Below, piece after piece: positions 34,099 through 42,899 of a stretch of 64,000 nucleotides of DNA. The translations under genes were made by a program, and so were the position numbers. The stretch comes from CADEEN01 sp963738425 (GTDB lineage: Bacteria; Pseudomonadota; Gammaproteobacteria; Burkholderiales; Burkholderiaceae_C), in the NCBI GenBank assembly GCA_963738425.1, contig CAVTWT010000033.1, positions 39,749 through 103,748 on the forward strand. The letters are read 5' to 3'. Under the pieces are notes generated by a model, which made no database searches, was not told where the DNA came from, and saw only the letters and a program-made list of their open reading frames with translations. Every line of letters starts with the position of its first letter. Within the stretch, counting starts at the first letter, position 1.

Positions 34099-34898
34099 CA
34101 CCGGACTCCGAGCCGTGCGCCGCGCAGCCACAGCCAGACACCGGCCAGCACCATCGGCACGCACAGCCACTGGCCCATGGTCATGCCGAGCGAGAGAAAG
34201 CCCAGGAAGCTGTCGGGCTGGCGGAAGAACTCGGCAATGAAGCGCAGCAGCCCGTAGCCGATCAGGAACGCGCCCGAGACCTGGCCGAGCCCGCGCGGCT
34301 TTTTCGCATACAGCCACAAGACAATGAACAGCAGCAGCCCTTCGAGCAGCATCTGGTAGAGCTGCGACGGATGGCGCGCAAACGTTTGCCCCGACTGCGG
34401 AAAGACCATCGCCCAAGGCAGCGACGGGTCGGCCGCACGGCCCCACAACTCGCCATTGATGAAGTTGCCCAGGCGGCCTGCAGCCAGGCCGGTCGGCACG
34501 CACGGTGCGATCAAGTCGGTGACGGCGAGAAACGCACGGCCGCGACGCCGTGCAAACAGCGCCAGCGCGGCAATGACGCCGAGCAGGCCGCCGTGGAACG
34601 CCATGCCACCCTTCCACACCATCAGCGCTTCGAGCGGGTGCGCGGCGTAGTAGCCAGGCTTGTAGAACAGCACGTAGCCCAACCGCCCACCGATGATGAC
34701 GCCGATGACGCCGAAGAACAGCAGGTCTTCGACGTCACGCTTGGTCCATCCCGCCTGCGCCCAGTGCGGCTGGCGCGTGCGCAGTGTGCCCAGCCACAGG
34801 AAGAGCACGAAGGCGACGACGTACATCAGGCCGTACCAGTGAATGCCCACCGGGCCGAGCTGCAAAGCGATCGGGTTGAACTGCGGATGCACGAGCAT
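34098..34898 (-). CDS. lgt: Prolipoprotein diacylglyceryl transferase
   Basis: A 266-residue, seven-helix inner-membrane enzyme that transfers diacylglycerol from phosphatidylglycerol to the lipobox cysteine of prolipoproteins. Signatures: IHWYGLMYV near 20, GRLGYVLFY, the essential HGGLLGV (His near 103) and GRLGNFINGELWGR near 145, followed by PSQLYQMLLEG. Essential for the several lipoproteins encoded in this window. It starts 13 bases after the end of the LysR-type gene's stop region on the same strand. Confidence 0.96.
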   Translation of the reverse strand: MLVHPQFNPIALQLGPVGIHWYGLMYVVAFVLFLWLGTLRTRQPHWAQAGWTKRDVEDLLFFGVIGVIIGGRLGYVLFYKPGYYAAHPLEALMVWKGGMAFHGGLLGVIAALALFARRRGRAFLAVTDLIAPCVPTGLAAGRLGNFINGELWGRAADPSLPWAMVFPQSGQTFARHPSQLYQMLLEGLLLFIVLWLYAKKPRGLGQVSGAFLIGYGLLRFIAEFFRQPDSFLGFLSLGMTMGQWLCVPMVLAGVWLWLRGARLGVR

Positions 34899-34910
34899 CG
34901 ATGAACTCCA

Positions 34911-35843
34911 TCAAGCGACGCGCGATTGTCGCCGCTTCGTCAGCGTGGGCCGCGCGCGCACATGCGCAACGAAGCGTTGCACCACAGGCGCCGCCGGTGC
35001 GCTCCAGACCAGGCTCGTCTGCGCGCGCAACTTGCAGCCGACGACGTGCCGGTAGACAACACCCGGCCGTTGCAGCTTCGTCACCGACTCGGGCACCCAG
35101 GCCACGCCCATGCCGGCCGACACCAGGTTCACCAAGGTCTGCATCTGGATGGCTTCTTGCGCGACATCGGGCGTCCAGCCGAGGGCGCGCTGCGCGGCGA
35201 AGATCGCGTCGTGCAAAGTCGGCGTGACAGCGCGCGGAAACGTGAGCAAGGGCATGTCTCGCAAGTCGATGGCGCGAACACGTGACCGAGCCGCCGCGGC
35301 CGAGCCCTCGGGCAGCGCCAGCCACATCGCTTCATCGAGGACCCGCTGCGACTCGAAGCCCGCCGGCGCAGCATCGCGCGCGTGCAGGACGAACCCGGCA
35401 TCGATTTCGCCGGCAGCGAAGGCCGCGATCTGCACGTCCAGCGTAGCCTCGCGCAGCTCGAGTCGTACGCCGGGATGGGCTTCGCGAAAGCTTCGCAGCC
35501 ACAGTGGCAGTGGCCCATAAGCCACGCTCGACACGAAGGCCAGGCGCAGGTGCCCGCTGTCGCCGCGCACCGCCCGCTCCACGAAGGCAGGCAGCGCCGC
35601 AGCATCCGCAAGCAAGCGGCGCGCAACCTCGAGCAGCGCCGCACCGCTGGCCGACAAACGCACGCTGCGTCGCGTGCGCTCGAAGAGCAGCGCGCCCAGA
35701 CGTTGCTCCAACGCCTGAATAGCCTGCGTCAGTGGTGGCTGCGTCATCGACAGGCGCGCCGCGGCGCGGCCGAAATGCAGTTCCTCGGCCACAGCGACGA
35801 ACTGGCGCAGCGCTCGCAGCTGGATCAATGGCGTTTCATTCAT
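34911..35843 (-). CDS. LysR-family transcriptional regulator
   Basis: A 310-residue LTTR. N-terminal winged helix: LRALRQFVAVAEELHFGRAA with LSMTQPPLTQAIQALEQRLG and FERTRRSVRLSASG (residues 9-66). Periplasmic-binding-like effector domain from about 92. ATG 35843 is chosen because the HTH starts at the normal distance; the upstream frame overlaps the divergent ilvD. The gene is divergent from ilvD, 79 bases apart, so it may regulate ilvD and itself. It is not IlvY-like enough to name. Confidence 0.9.
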   Translation of the reverse strand: MNETPLIQLRALRQFVAVAEELHFGRAAARLSMTQPPLTQAIQALEQRLGALLFERTRRSVRLSASGAALLEVARRLLADAAALPAFVERAVRGDSGHLRLAFVSSVAYGPLPLWLRSFREAHPGVRLELREATLDVQIAAFAAGEIDAGFVLHARDAAPAGFESQRVLDEAMWLALPEGSAAAARSRVRAIDLRDMPLLTFPRAVTPTLHDAIFAAQRALGWTPDVAQEAIQMQTLVNLVSAGMGVAWVPESVTKLQRPGVVYRHVVGCKLRAQTSLVWSAPAAPVVQRFVAHVRARPTLTKRRQSRVA

Positions 35844-35922
35844 ATCAATCCCACCAGACAAATATATTGGACGGACGATACGCCTGCTCGGCATACTGCC
35901 TCGCAGCCATCTGGAGACGACC
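35844..35922. promoter_or_regulatory. LysR/ilvD divergent control region
   Basis: 79 bases containing a TAT-N10-ATA dyad (35865-35880), the sort of T-N11-A-like site LysR regulators bind, overlapping an AT-rich ATATAT tract that could serve as -10 in either direction. Assignment is by position and pattern only. Confidence 0.35.
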
Positions 35923-37617
35923 ATGACAGAAGCCAACCGCCGCTCGAAGAACATCACCCAGGGCGTCGCCCGCGCGCCCAACCGCTCCATGTATTACGCG
36001 ATGGGTTACGAGAGCAGCGACTTCGTCAAGCCGATGATCGGCGTGGCCAACGGCCACTCGACGATCACGCCGTGCAACTCGGGTTTGCAGAAGCTGGCCG
36101 ACGCCGCCGTCGATGCGATCAAGGCCGCGGGTGCGAACCCGCAGGTCTTCGGCACGCCGACGATTTCCGACGGTATGGCGATGGGCACCGAAGGCATGAA
36201 GTACTCGCTGGTCTCGCGCGAGGTCATTGCCGATTGCGTCGAGACCTGCGTCGGCGGGCAGTGGATGGACGGGGTGCTCGTCATCGGCGGCTGCGACAAG
36301 AACATGCCCGGCGGCATGATGGGCATCCTGCGCGCCAACGTGCCGGCCATCTACGTTTACGGCGGCACCATCCTGCCCGGCCGCTACAAGGGCAAGGACC
36401 TGAACATCGTCAGCGTCTTCGAAGCGGTCGGCCAGTTCAGCGCCGGCAATATGAGCGAAGAAGACTTCTGCGAGATCGAGAAGCGCGCGATCCCTGGGTC
36501 CGGCAGCTGCGGCGGCATGTACACCGCCAACACGATGAGCTCGGCCTTCGAAGCGCTCGGCATGAGCCTGCCCTACTCGTCCACCGAAGCCAACGTGCAT
36601 GAAGAAAAAGTGGCGAGCACGGCGCGCGCGGCGCAGGTGCTGGTCGATGCCGTCAAGCGCGACTTGAAGCCGCGCGACATCGTCACCAAGAAGGCGATCG
36701 AGAACGCGGTCGCCGTGATCATGGCCACCGGCGGCTCGACCAATGCCGTGCTGCACTTCCTGGCGATCGCGCACGCGGCTGAAGTCGAGTGGACGATCGA
36801 CGACTTCGAGCGCATGCGCAAGAAGGTGCCCGTGCTGTGCGACTTGAAACCGAGCGGCCAGTACCTTGCAGTGGATCTTCACCAGGCCGGCGGCATTCCG
36901 GCGGTGATGAAGGTGCTGCTGGAGGCGGGCCTGCTGCACGGCGACTGCATGACGATCAGCGGCAAGACCGTGGCGCAGACGCTGGCCGATGTGCCGCCGC
37001 TGCGCTCCGACCAGCATGTGATCAAACCGGTCAACGACCCGATGTACGCCGAAGGCCATCTGGCGATCCTGCGCGGCAATCTCGCCCCGGAAGGCTGCGT
37101 CGCCAAGATCACCGGCTTGAAGAACCCGGTCATCACTGGCCCGGCGCGTGTGTTCGATGACGAGCAAAGCGCGCTCGCCGCCATCATGGCCAAGAAGATC
37201 AAGGCTGGCGACGTGATGGTCTTGCGTTACCTCGGCCCGAAGGGCGGGCCGGGCATGCCTGAGATGCTGGCGCCGACGGGAGCTCTGATCGGCCAGGGCC
37301 TGGGTGAAAGCGTGGGCCTGGTCACCGACGGCCGTTTTTCAGGTGGCACCTGGGGCATGGTGGTCGGACATGTCGCGCCGGAAGCTTATGAGGGCGGCGC
37401 GATCGCGCTGGTGCACGAAGGCGACTCGATCACGATCGACGCGCACCGTCTGTTGTTGAGCTTGAACATCAGCGACGATGAACTCGCTCGCCGCCGTGCG
37501 GCCTGGACAGCGCCCAAACCGCGCTACACGCGCGGTGTGCTCGCCAAGTTCGCGTTCAATGCTGCGAGCGCCAGCCGCGGCGCTGTACTCGACAGCTTCG
37601 CCCCCCGCTCACCCTGA
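35923..37617 (+). CDS. ilvD: Dihydroxy-acid dehydratase
   Basis: A 564-residue Fe-S enzyme converting 2,3-dihydroxy-isovalerate and -3-methylvalerate to the 2-keto acids of valine and isoleucine synthesis. Cluster cysteines are in PCNSGLQ, GGCDKNMPGG and GSGSCGGMYTANTM; substrate motifs SNTSTEAN-like YSSTEANVHEEK and the C-terminal TDGRFSGGTWGMVVGHVAPEA are intact. The last codons and stop lie inside a short dispersed palindrome. No other ilv gene is nearby; control is probably by the divergent LysR protein. Confidence 0.95.
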   Translation: MTEANRRSKNITQGVARAPNRSMYYAMGYESSDFVKPMIGVANGHSTITPCNSGLQKLADAAVDAIKAAGANPQVFGTPTISDGMAMGTEGMKYSLVSREVIADCVETCVGGQWMDGVLVIGGCDKNMPGGMMGILRANVPAIYVYGGTILPGRYKGKDLNIVSVFEAVGQFSAGNMSEEDFCEIEKRAIPGSGSCGGMYTANTMSSAFEALGMSLPYSSTEANVHEEKVASTARAAQVLVDAVKRDLKPRDIVTKKAIENAVAVIMATGGSTNAVLHFLAIAHAAEVEWTIDDFERMRKKVPVLCDLKPSGQYLAVDLHQAGGIPAVMKVLLEAGLLHGDCMTISGKTVAQTLADVPPLRSDQHVIKPVNDPMYAEGHLAILRGNLAPEGCVAKITGLKNPVITGPARVFDDEQSALAAIMAKKIKAGDVMVLRYLGPKGGPGMPEMLAPTGALIGQGLGESVGLVTDGRFSGGTWGMVVGHVAPEAYEGGAIALVHEGDSITIDAHRLLLSLNISDDELARRRAAWTAPKPRYTRGVLAKFAFNAASASRGAVLDSFAPRSP

Positions 37618-37632
37618 GCCCGTCGAAGGGTC
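37610..37632. repeat. Short dispersed palindrome shared by two convergent stop codons
   Basis: CCCTGAGCCCGTCGAAGGG, a widespread intergenic palindrome in proteobacteria. The ilvD TGA is inside its left edge and the stop of the convergent Trp-rich gene begins at its right edge, so it fills the entire intergenic space. Confidence 0.7.
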
Positions 37633-38041
37633 AGCGCTTTTTCTTCGGTGCACCGTCGAGCGAGTCGCCGAAGCTGGTGCTGTGTTTGCTGTCGAAGACG
37701 CTGTCGCGCACCACTTTTTCGTTCTTCTCGCGTTTCTCGGCGCGCGCGCCTTCGACCCGGTTGGCAGCCAGGCGCCGCGCACGCTCTGCGCTGTCTTCAC
37801 GTTTCTGACGGTTGCGGTCGATCCCCAGCGCATCCATCGACTTCTGGCGGCGCTCTTTCTTCCTGTCTTCGAGCTTGTCCATCTCACGTCGCTTGGTCAT
37901 GCCAGAGGCGTCGGCATAGGCCCACCATGCCGCCGCCAGCGCAAACGGCGACAAGACCCACCACCACGACATGGCGCCCACCGGAGCGACGTCCGCGAAC
38001 TTGAGCACGATCAGCAAGACACCGACGATGATGAACCACAT
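37631..38041 (-). CDS. Small Trp-rich membrane protein (TIGR04438-like)
   Basis: A 136-residue protein. It opens with two membrane helices rich in Trp (MWFIIVGVLLIVLKF, then MSWWWVLSPFALAAAWWAY), followed by a long Lys/Arg/Glu-rich cytoplasmic tail, probably helical. This layout matches the small Trp-rich family restricted to Burkholderiales and relatives. ATG 38041 has a perfect AAGGAGG site. Function unknown. Confidence 0.85.
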   Translation of the reverse strand: MWFIIVGVLLIVLKFADVAPVGAMSWWWVLSPFALAAAWWAYADASGMTKRREMDKLEDRKKERRQKSMDALGIDRNRQKREDSAERARRLAANRVEGARAEKREKNEKVVRDSVFDSKHSTSFGDSLDGAPKKKR

Positions 38042-38174
38042 GGCCAACCTCCTTGGAGCGCCCATCCCGGCCGGCCGTGGTCAACGGCTTTGCCTAGAAT
38101 CGCGTTGCAGCAAACTGTAACGTAGCGCTCGTGCGCTGACCTCATCGGCCGACGGCCCCCAACGGAAGGAAGTC

Positions 38175-38483
38175 ATGAAAACTGTGTTGATCCTCGGCGC
38201 CACGATTGCTTCGCTGGTGTCCCTGCCCGCCCTCGCCAGCGCCGATCTGGCGCAGAAGAAGAACTGCATGGCTTGCCATGCGACGGACAAGAAGCTGATC
38301 GGACCCGGCTACAAGGAAGTCGCGGCCAAGTACGCCGGCCAGAAAGACGCTGCCGACAAGCTGGCGCAGAAGATCGTCAAGGGCGGCTCAGGCGCCTGGG
38401 GTCAGGTGCCGATGCCGGCCAACCCACAAGTCAGCGAGGCCGAAGCCAAGCAGCTTGCTGCGTGGGTCCTGTCGGTCAAGTAA
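38175..38483 (+). CDS. Class I cytochrome c (c551/c5-like), periplasmic
   Basis: A 102-residue precursor: Sec signal peptide (cleavage near ALASAD), then a minimal c-type cytochrome with heme motif CMACH at 31-35 and Met80 in GQVPMPANP as the sixth ligand. Helices follow the small c551 layout. It shuttles electrons between membrane complexes and oxidases, reductases or peroxidases in the periplasm. Strong GGAAGGA ribosome site and a strong terminator show a monocistronic unit. Confidence 0.93.
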   Translation: MKTVLILGATIASLVSLPALASADLAQKKNCMACHATDKKLIGPGYKEVAAKYAGQKDAADKLAQKIVKGGSGAWGQVPMPANPQVSEAEAKQLAAWVLSVK

Positions 38484-38497
38484 TCCGCATCGCACCC

Positions 38498-38534
38498 AAA
38501 AGAAAAGGCCCCGCAGTGCGGGGCCTTTTCTTTT
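38498..38534. terminator. Bidirectional Rho-independent terminator after cytochrome c
   Basis: An 18-bp inverted repeat: AAAAGAAAAGGCCCCGCA, GT loop, and its complement ending TTTTCTTTT. It works in both directions, for the cytochrome gene and for the small minus-strand frame behind it. Confidence 0.93.
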
Positions 38535-38544
38535 GAGTTCGGCT

Positions 38545-38694
38545 TCAGCGCCACCAGCGCGAGGTGCCGAGCGTCGGCGTGACACCAGCCGGCACGCGCC
38601 CTGCGATCCAACCCAGTCGAGCCAGGAACAACTCGGCCAGACGGGCCAGCCAGGCGGTGGACGAATGGCTTCCGACTGCGATGACTTTGGGCAT
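38545..38694 (-). CDS. Possible 49-residue small protein
   Basis: ATG 38694 after GGGAGC opens a short frame (MPKVIAVGSHSSTAWLARLAE...) with an amphipathic helix and a Trp-Trp-Arg end. It stops 11 bases before the bidirectional terminator, a gene-like arrangement. No family recognised; length alone makes it doubtful. Confidence 0.35.
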   Translation of the reverse strand: MPKVIAVGSHSSTAWLARLAELFLARLGWIAGRVPAGVTPTLGTSRWWR

Positions 38695-38824
38695 GGCACG
38701 CTCCCTGTGCGGTGTTGAGGTGCGGACAGAATGAACCAGATGCATGACAGGCATTTTTCAAGAGCTGGGCCTGTCTTCGCATCCCCGCATTCAGGGAGTG
38801 ATGTGTCACGGCGCAACAGATTCG

Positions 38825-39907
38825 TCAGCCGAATCTCACGGCGACCGCAGGTGGCAGTGACGAGCTGACGGTCTGCCAGTGGTCGCCGCCGTCGCCGCTG
38901 GCCCACAGGCCGCCGCTGGTGCTCGTCATCATCAGGGTTTGCCCGTCGTCGGCCACCGCCAGACCGTGACGGTAGACGAGGTCGTAGGCATGCTGCTGCG
39001 GCAAGCCATCGCGCAAAGTCTCGAACGTCTTGCCGCCATCGCGCGTGCGGTTGACGATCATCGCGGCGCCCACCGGTACGCGCTTTTGATCGGCCTCGGC
39101 CGGCGCGAACCAGGCCGTGTCGGGGTCGCTCGGGTGCACAGCCACGGCAAAACCGAAGTTCGACACCGGCGCCGTCGTGATCTCGTGCCAGCTCGCCGCG
39201 TTGTCTGTCGAGCGCCAGATGCCGCCATGGTGCTGGCACCAGAGCACATCGGGTGCGGCTGCGCAGCGCACGATGCGGTGGGCGTCCTGGATGTTCTGGT
39301 CGTCGGCCATCTCTGGCGGCATGAAGTTGGCACGCATGCCTTTGGCGGTGATCTCCCAGTTCGCGCCGCCGTCGCGTGTCGTCCAGGCGCCACCGCAACT
39401 GATGCCGATCAGCATTTCGCTGTCGCGTTGCGGATGCGCGCAGATCGAATGGATCCCCGGCACCGGATAGCCGCCGCCGAACCAGCCGAGGCGCTCCTTG
39501 CGGTTCCAGAGTGACTCGACAAGTTGCCAGGAGCGACCGTCGTCACTCGATTGAAACAAGCCGCCGGGCAGCGTGCCGGCCCACAGGCTGCCGCCGGCTC
39601 GCTCCAGCGACCAGATCAGCACCAGCTTCCACTCCGGCCCTTCGACACCCTCGGGTTGCTTCGGATAAGTCGGCGCCGCGACCTCGGACCATGCACGACC
39701 GGCATCATCGCTGGCCCACAGCTTGGTGCCGTAGTGTCCCGTGGTCAGCGAGGCCAGCATGCGCGACTCCCCGTCGGCTGGCGGCAGAACGATGCTGACC
39801 GGCTCGCCGAGGAAGCTCACATGCTCGATGGCCCACGCGTTACCGCGGCGACGCAACTCGAACAGGCCCTTCTTCGTCGCCACCCAGGCGCGGTCATTGG
39901 TGCTCAT
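38825..39907 (-). CDS. BNR/Asp-box beta-propeller protein (sialidase-like fold)
   Basis: A 360-residue protein built of repeated Asp-boxes: SDDAGRAW, SSDDGRSW, TRDGGANW, STDNAASW, TRDGGKTF and SGDGGDHW, giving a six-bladed propeller of the sialidase/VPS10-like kind. There is no signal peptide and no sialidase Arg triad that I can identify, so glycosidase activity is doubtful; a cytosolic binding scaffold is as likely. ATG 39907 lies 4 bases after the MoaD-like gene's stop, so they form an operon. Confidence 0.85.
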   Translation of the reverse strand: MSTNDRAWVATKKGLFELRRRGNAWAIEHVSFLGEPVSIVLPPADGESRMLASLTTGHYGTKLWASDDAGRAWSEVAAPTYPKQPEGVEGPEWKLVLIWSLERAGGSLWAGTLPGGLFQSSDDGRSWQLVESLWNRKERLGWFGGGYPVPGIHSICAHPQRDSEMLIGISCGGAWTTRDGGANWEITAKGMRANFMPPEMADDQNIQDAHRIVRCAAAPDVLWCQHHGGIWRSTDNAASWHEITTAPVSNFGFAVAVHPSDPDTAWFAPAEADQKRVPVGAAMIVNRTRDGGKTFETLRDGLPQQHAYDLVYRHGLAVADDGQTLMMTSTSGGLWASGDGGDHWQTVSSSLPPAVAVRFG

Positions 39908-39911
39908 CGGG

Positions 39912-40181
39912 TCATCCTCCGGAGAGTGCTTGCAGCACGTGAACGCGACTGTTGGCGTCAAGGCGGTCAGCGAGCTCGACGCGCTCGGTACAGCGGCGGC
40001 CGTCGATGAAGCAGACCACGTTGGCGCGCAGGTGCCCCTGGTCGTCGAGCACATAGCCGCGCAATTTCGGGTTGATGGCAAACGCTGCTTCGAGCGCCTC
40101 GCGCAGCGTCGCCGCGCCGGTTTGCACTTCCGGCGTGGTGGTGAAACGCTGCAACTGCGGCGTGAAGAAAACGGTCGCCAT
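39912..40181 (-). CDS. MoaD/ThiS-family ubiquitin-like protein
   Basis: An 89-residue beta-grasp protein ending in SGG, with the di-glycine tail used by MoaD/ThiS for adenylation and sulfur transfer. The core AATLREALEAAF and HVLQALSGG fit, though VVCFIDGRRC is a variant of the usual IVFVNG strand. The gene precedes the BNR protein with a 4-base gap and no moaE, thiG or E1-like gene is near, so it may be a dedicated sulfur carrier or tag with the propeller protein as partner. Confidence 0.8.
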   Translation of the reverse strand: MATVFFTPQLQRFTTTPEVQTGAATLREALEAAFAINPKLRGYVLDDQGHLRANVVCFIDGRRCTERVELADRLDANSRVHVLQALSGG

Positions 40182-40229
40182 GCGCCGTATCATCGTCCGC
40201 ACTTTCAGCCGCTTCAAGGAGGAACTGCC
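40182..40229. promoter_or_regulatory. Divergent promoter region between the MoaD-like and SPFH genes
   Basis: 48 bases separate two divergent starts, so both promoters must sit here or overlap the coding ends. The plus side has a clear AAGGAGG ribosome site before the SPFH ATG. No operator recognised. Confidence 0.3.
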
Positions 40230-41273
40230 ATGGCCCTGATGGACTTCATCAAGAAACAGTTCATCGACATCCTGGAATGGACGGAGTCCGGCGACGGCAC
40301 GCTGGCCTGGCGCTACCCGATGGCCGGCAATGAAATCCAGTATGGCGGCTCGTTGACCGTGCGCGAAAGCCAGATGGCTGTGTTCGTCAATGAGGGCAAG
40401 GTCGCCGATGTCTTCGGCCCCGGCATGTACAAGCTGACGACGCAGACCCTGCCGGTGCTGACCTACCTGAAGAACTGGGACAAGCTGTTCCAGTCGCCCT
40501 TCAAGAGCGATGTGTACTTCTTCAGCACGCGCCAGCAGATCGACCGCCGCTGGGGCACGACGCAGCCGGTGACGATCCGCGACAAGGACTTCGGTGCCGT
40601 GCGCCTGCGCGCCTTCGGCAACTACGCCTACCGCGTTGCGGATCCGAAGCTGTTCCACACCGAGATCTCGGGCACTCGCGACCGCTACACGGTCGAAGAC
40701 CTCGACGGCCAGCTGCGCGGGCTGATGCTGCAGCACATCAGCGACGCGGTGGCCGCCAGTGGCGTGCCCTTCCTCGACTTGGCCGCGAACCAGGTCGAGT
40801 TCGCGCAGCAGTTGCGTGAGGTCACGGGGCCAGCGTTCGCCAAGATCGGCCTCGCGCTCGAAACCGTGACGGTACAGAACGTCAGCCTGCCCGAAGAACT
40901 GCAGAAAGTCCTCGACCAGAAGATCGGCATGGGCATGGTCGGCAATGACATGGGCAAGTTCATGCAGTACCAGACCGGCCAGGCAATTCCGGAGTTCGCC
41001 AAGGGCGCAGCGGCCGGCGGCGGTGGCGTGGTCGGCGATGCGATGGGCCTGGGCGCCGGGGTGGCGCTCGGCCAGGTGATGGCGCAGCAACTCAATCAGG
41101 GGCTGCAAGGGGGCGGTGCCGCGGCAGCCGCCGCCGCAGCCGCTTCGGTTGGCGTCAAGCCCGACGAGGTGATGGCGACGATCGAAAAGCTCGCCGAGCT
41201 GAAGAGCAAGGGCATCCTCACCGACGACGAGTTCAATACCAAGAAGGCCGAGCTGCTGAAGAAGCTCGTCTAG
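40230..41273 (+). CDS. SPFH/Band-7-like protein with C-terminal SHOCT domain
   Basis: A 347-residue protein of the YdjI/'virion core protein'-like SPFH class. N-terminal FIDILEWTESGDGTLAWRYP and GSLTVRESQMAVFVNEGKVADVFGPG form the SPFH entry. SPFH core through about 230 (LHQ-like VTVQNVSLPEELQKVLDQKIGMG), then a Gly/Ala-rich linker and a SHOCT motif (LAELKSKGILTDDEFNTKKAEL) at the end. Such proteins coat membranes and associate with PspA-type envelope stress systems. First gene of the polyamine-like block; strong AAGGAGG site decides the start. Confidence 0.88.
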   Translation: MALMDFIKKQFIDILEWTESGDGTLAWRYPMAGNEIQYGGSLTVRESQMAVFVNEGKVADVFGPGMYKLTTQTLPVLTYLKNWDKLFQSPFKSDVYFFSTRQQIDRRWGTTQPVTIRDKDFGAVRLRAFGNYAYRVADPKLFHTEISGTRDRYTVEDLDGQLRGLMLQHISDAVAASGVPFLDLAANQVEFAQQLREVTGPAFAKIGLALETVTVQNVSLPEELQKVLDQKIGMGMVGNDMGKFMQYQTGQAIPEFAKGAAAGGGGVVGDAMGLGAGVALGQVMAQQLNQGLQGGGAAAAAAAAASVGVKPDEVMATIEKLAELKSKGILTDDEFNTKKAELLKKLV

Positions 41274-41274
41274 C

Positions 41275-42863
41275 TTGGTCACGTCGCAGCCGCAACGCGC
41301 CTATCGAGCGGCGTGCCCGACTTGCGGCGCGCCGGTGGAGTTCCGCTCGGCCGCGTCGGCCAGCGCGGTCTGCAGCTTCTGCCGCAGCACGCTGGTGCGC
41401 GACGGCGAGGCCTTGCAGCGCATCGGCGTGTCGTCGGAATTGTTCGACGACCACTCGCCGCTGCAGCTCGGCGCGGCGGGCACCTTCCAAGGTCTGGCCT
41501 TCACGCTCGTCGGCCGGCTGCAGTACACCTATGCCGACGGCACGTGGAACGAGTGGCACGCACTGTTCGACAACGGGCGCAGCGGCTGGCTCTCAGAAGA
41601 CAACGGCGCCTACGTTTTCGGCTTCGAGGCCGAACTCGCCGAAGCGCCGCCGAGCGCCGAGGAACTGCGCGTCGGCGAGCGGCGTGTCCTGGCCGGCCGC
41701 GGCTGGGACGTCGCTGCCGTCACGACCGCGCGCCTGATCGGCGCGCTCGGCGAGCTGCCGTTCGCGCCACGCTTGCAAGGCGCCTTCGTCGTCGCCGATC
41801 TTCGCAACCCGCAAGGCGAAGTCGGCACGCTCGACTACGGTACGCCGGGCACCGTGCACTGGTCGATCGGCCGCGGTGTGTTGCTCGCCGACCTGGCCTT
41901 GAGCGGCTTGCGCGAATCAACAGAGAAGACTCTCGGCGCACGCAACATCGAGTGTCCGAGCTGCGGCACGTCGCTCGAGATCAAACTCGCCAGCACGCAA
42001 TCGATCGCCTGCCACCAGTGCAAGGCGGTGGTCGATCTATCCGACAAGGTCGGCGGCGCCCTCGCCCACTACACACAAAACAACTCGGGACACGACGGCG
42101 CCGAACCGACACTGCCGCTCGGCGCGACCGCCGTGCTCACGCTGGGCCGCGAAGGCCCCCTGCCATGGACCGTGGTCGGCATGGTCGAGCGCTGCGACAT
42201 CCCGCAAGACAGTGACGACGAAACCACCTACTGGCGCGAGACCTGGTCTTCAATCAGAAGGCGGGCTTCGCCTTCATCGTCGATGCCGAAGACGGCTGGA
42301 GTTGGGTGCGGCCGCTGACCGGCGCACCGCAAGTCCGCGGCGGACAAGCGCAATGGGAAGGCGCCAGCTACACCAGCCGCTACACCTACACCGCCAAGGT
42401 GACCTGGGTGCAGGGCGAGTTCTACTGGCGCGTCAACCGCGACGAGCGCGCGCTCGTCACCGACTACCACGGCAGCGGCGCGGGCTCGCGCAAGCGGATG
42501 TCGCGCGAGCAGACTGGCGATGAAGTCACCTGGTCGGCGGGCGAAGCGCTCGACGCGGCGGTGCTGGCCAAAGCCTTTGGCGTGCCGATCGCATCGCAGC
42601 CTGGTTTCCCTGCGGACAGCTCGCTGTTGTCCAACGCCTTGGGCAAGACCAGCGTCAAGGGCACACCGACACTCGTCTGGATCGTCGTCGCGTTGTTCAT
42701 CCTGATCGTCATGGTGGACGCGTGCAGCGACGATTGCGACGACGTTCGCAACACCTTCGGCGCATCGAGCGCTGAGTACCAGCAATGCAAACGCAGCGGC
42801 GGCAGCGGCGTGCGCAGCGGTGGTTCGTATGGCGGTTGGTCCAGCGGCGGTGGCCACAAGTAG
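41275..42863 (+). pseudogene. DUF4178 protein with zinc ribbons, interrupted by one frameshift
   Basis: Frame 1 from TTG 41275 encodes zinc ribbon CPTCG...CSFC (14-36), a DUF4178 domain (LGAAGTFQGLAFTLVGRLQY onward), a second ribbon CPSCG...CHQC (225-247) and the start of another DUF4178 domain. A single missing base between 42240 and 42241 shifts the frame: inserting one T restores YWREYLVFNQKAGFAF and continues into SWVRPLTGAPQ, a late transmembrane helix (LVWIVVALFILIVMV) and a Gly/Ser-rich tail. Repaired length would be 529 residues. It may be a genuine recent mutation or a sequence error. Its family co-occurs with SPFH and DUF350 proteins. Confidence 0.8.
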
Positions 42864-42899
42864 CGCCGCACCACATTCATTTCAACAAGGAGCGTCAAC

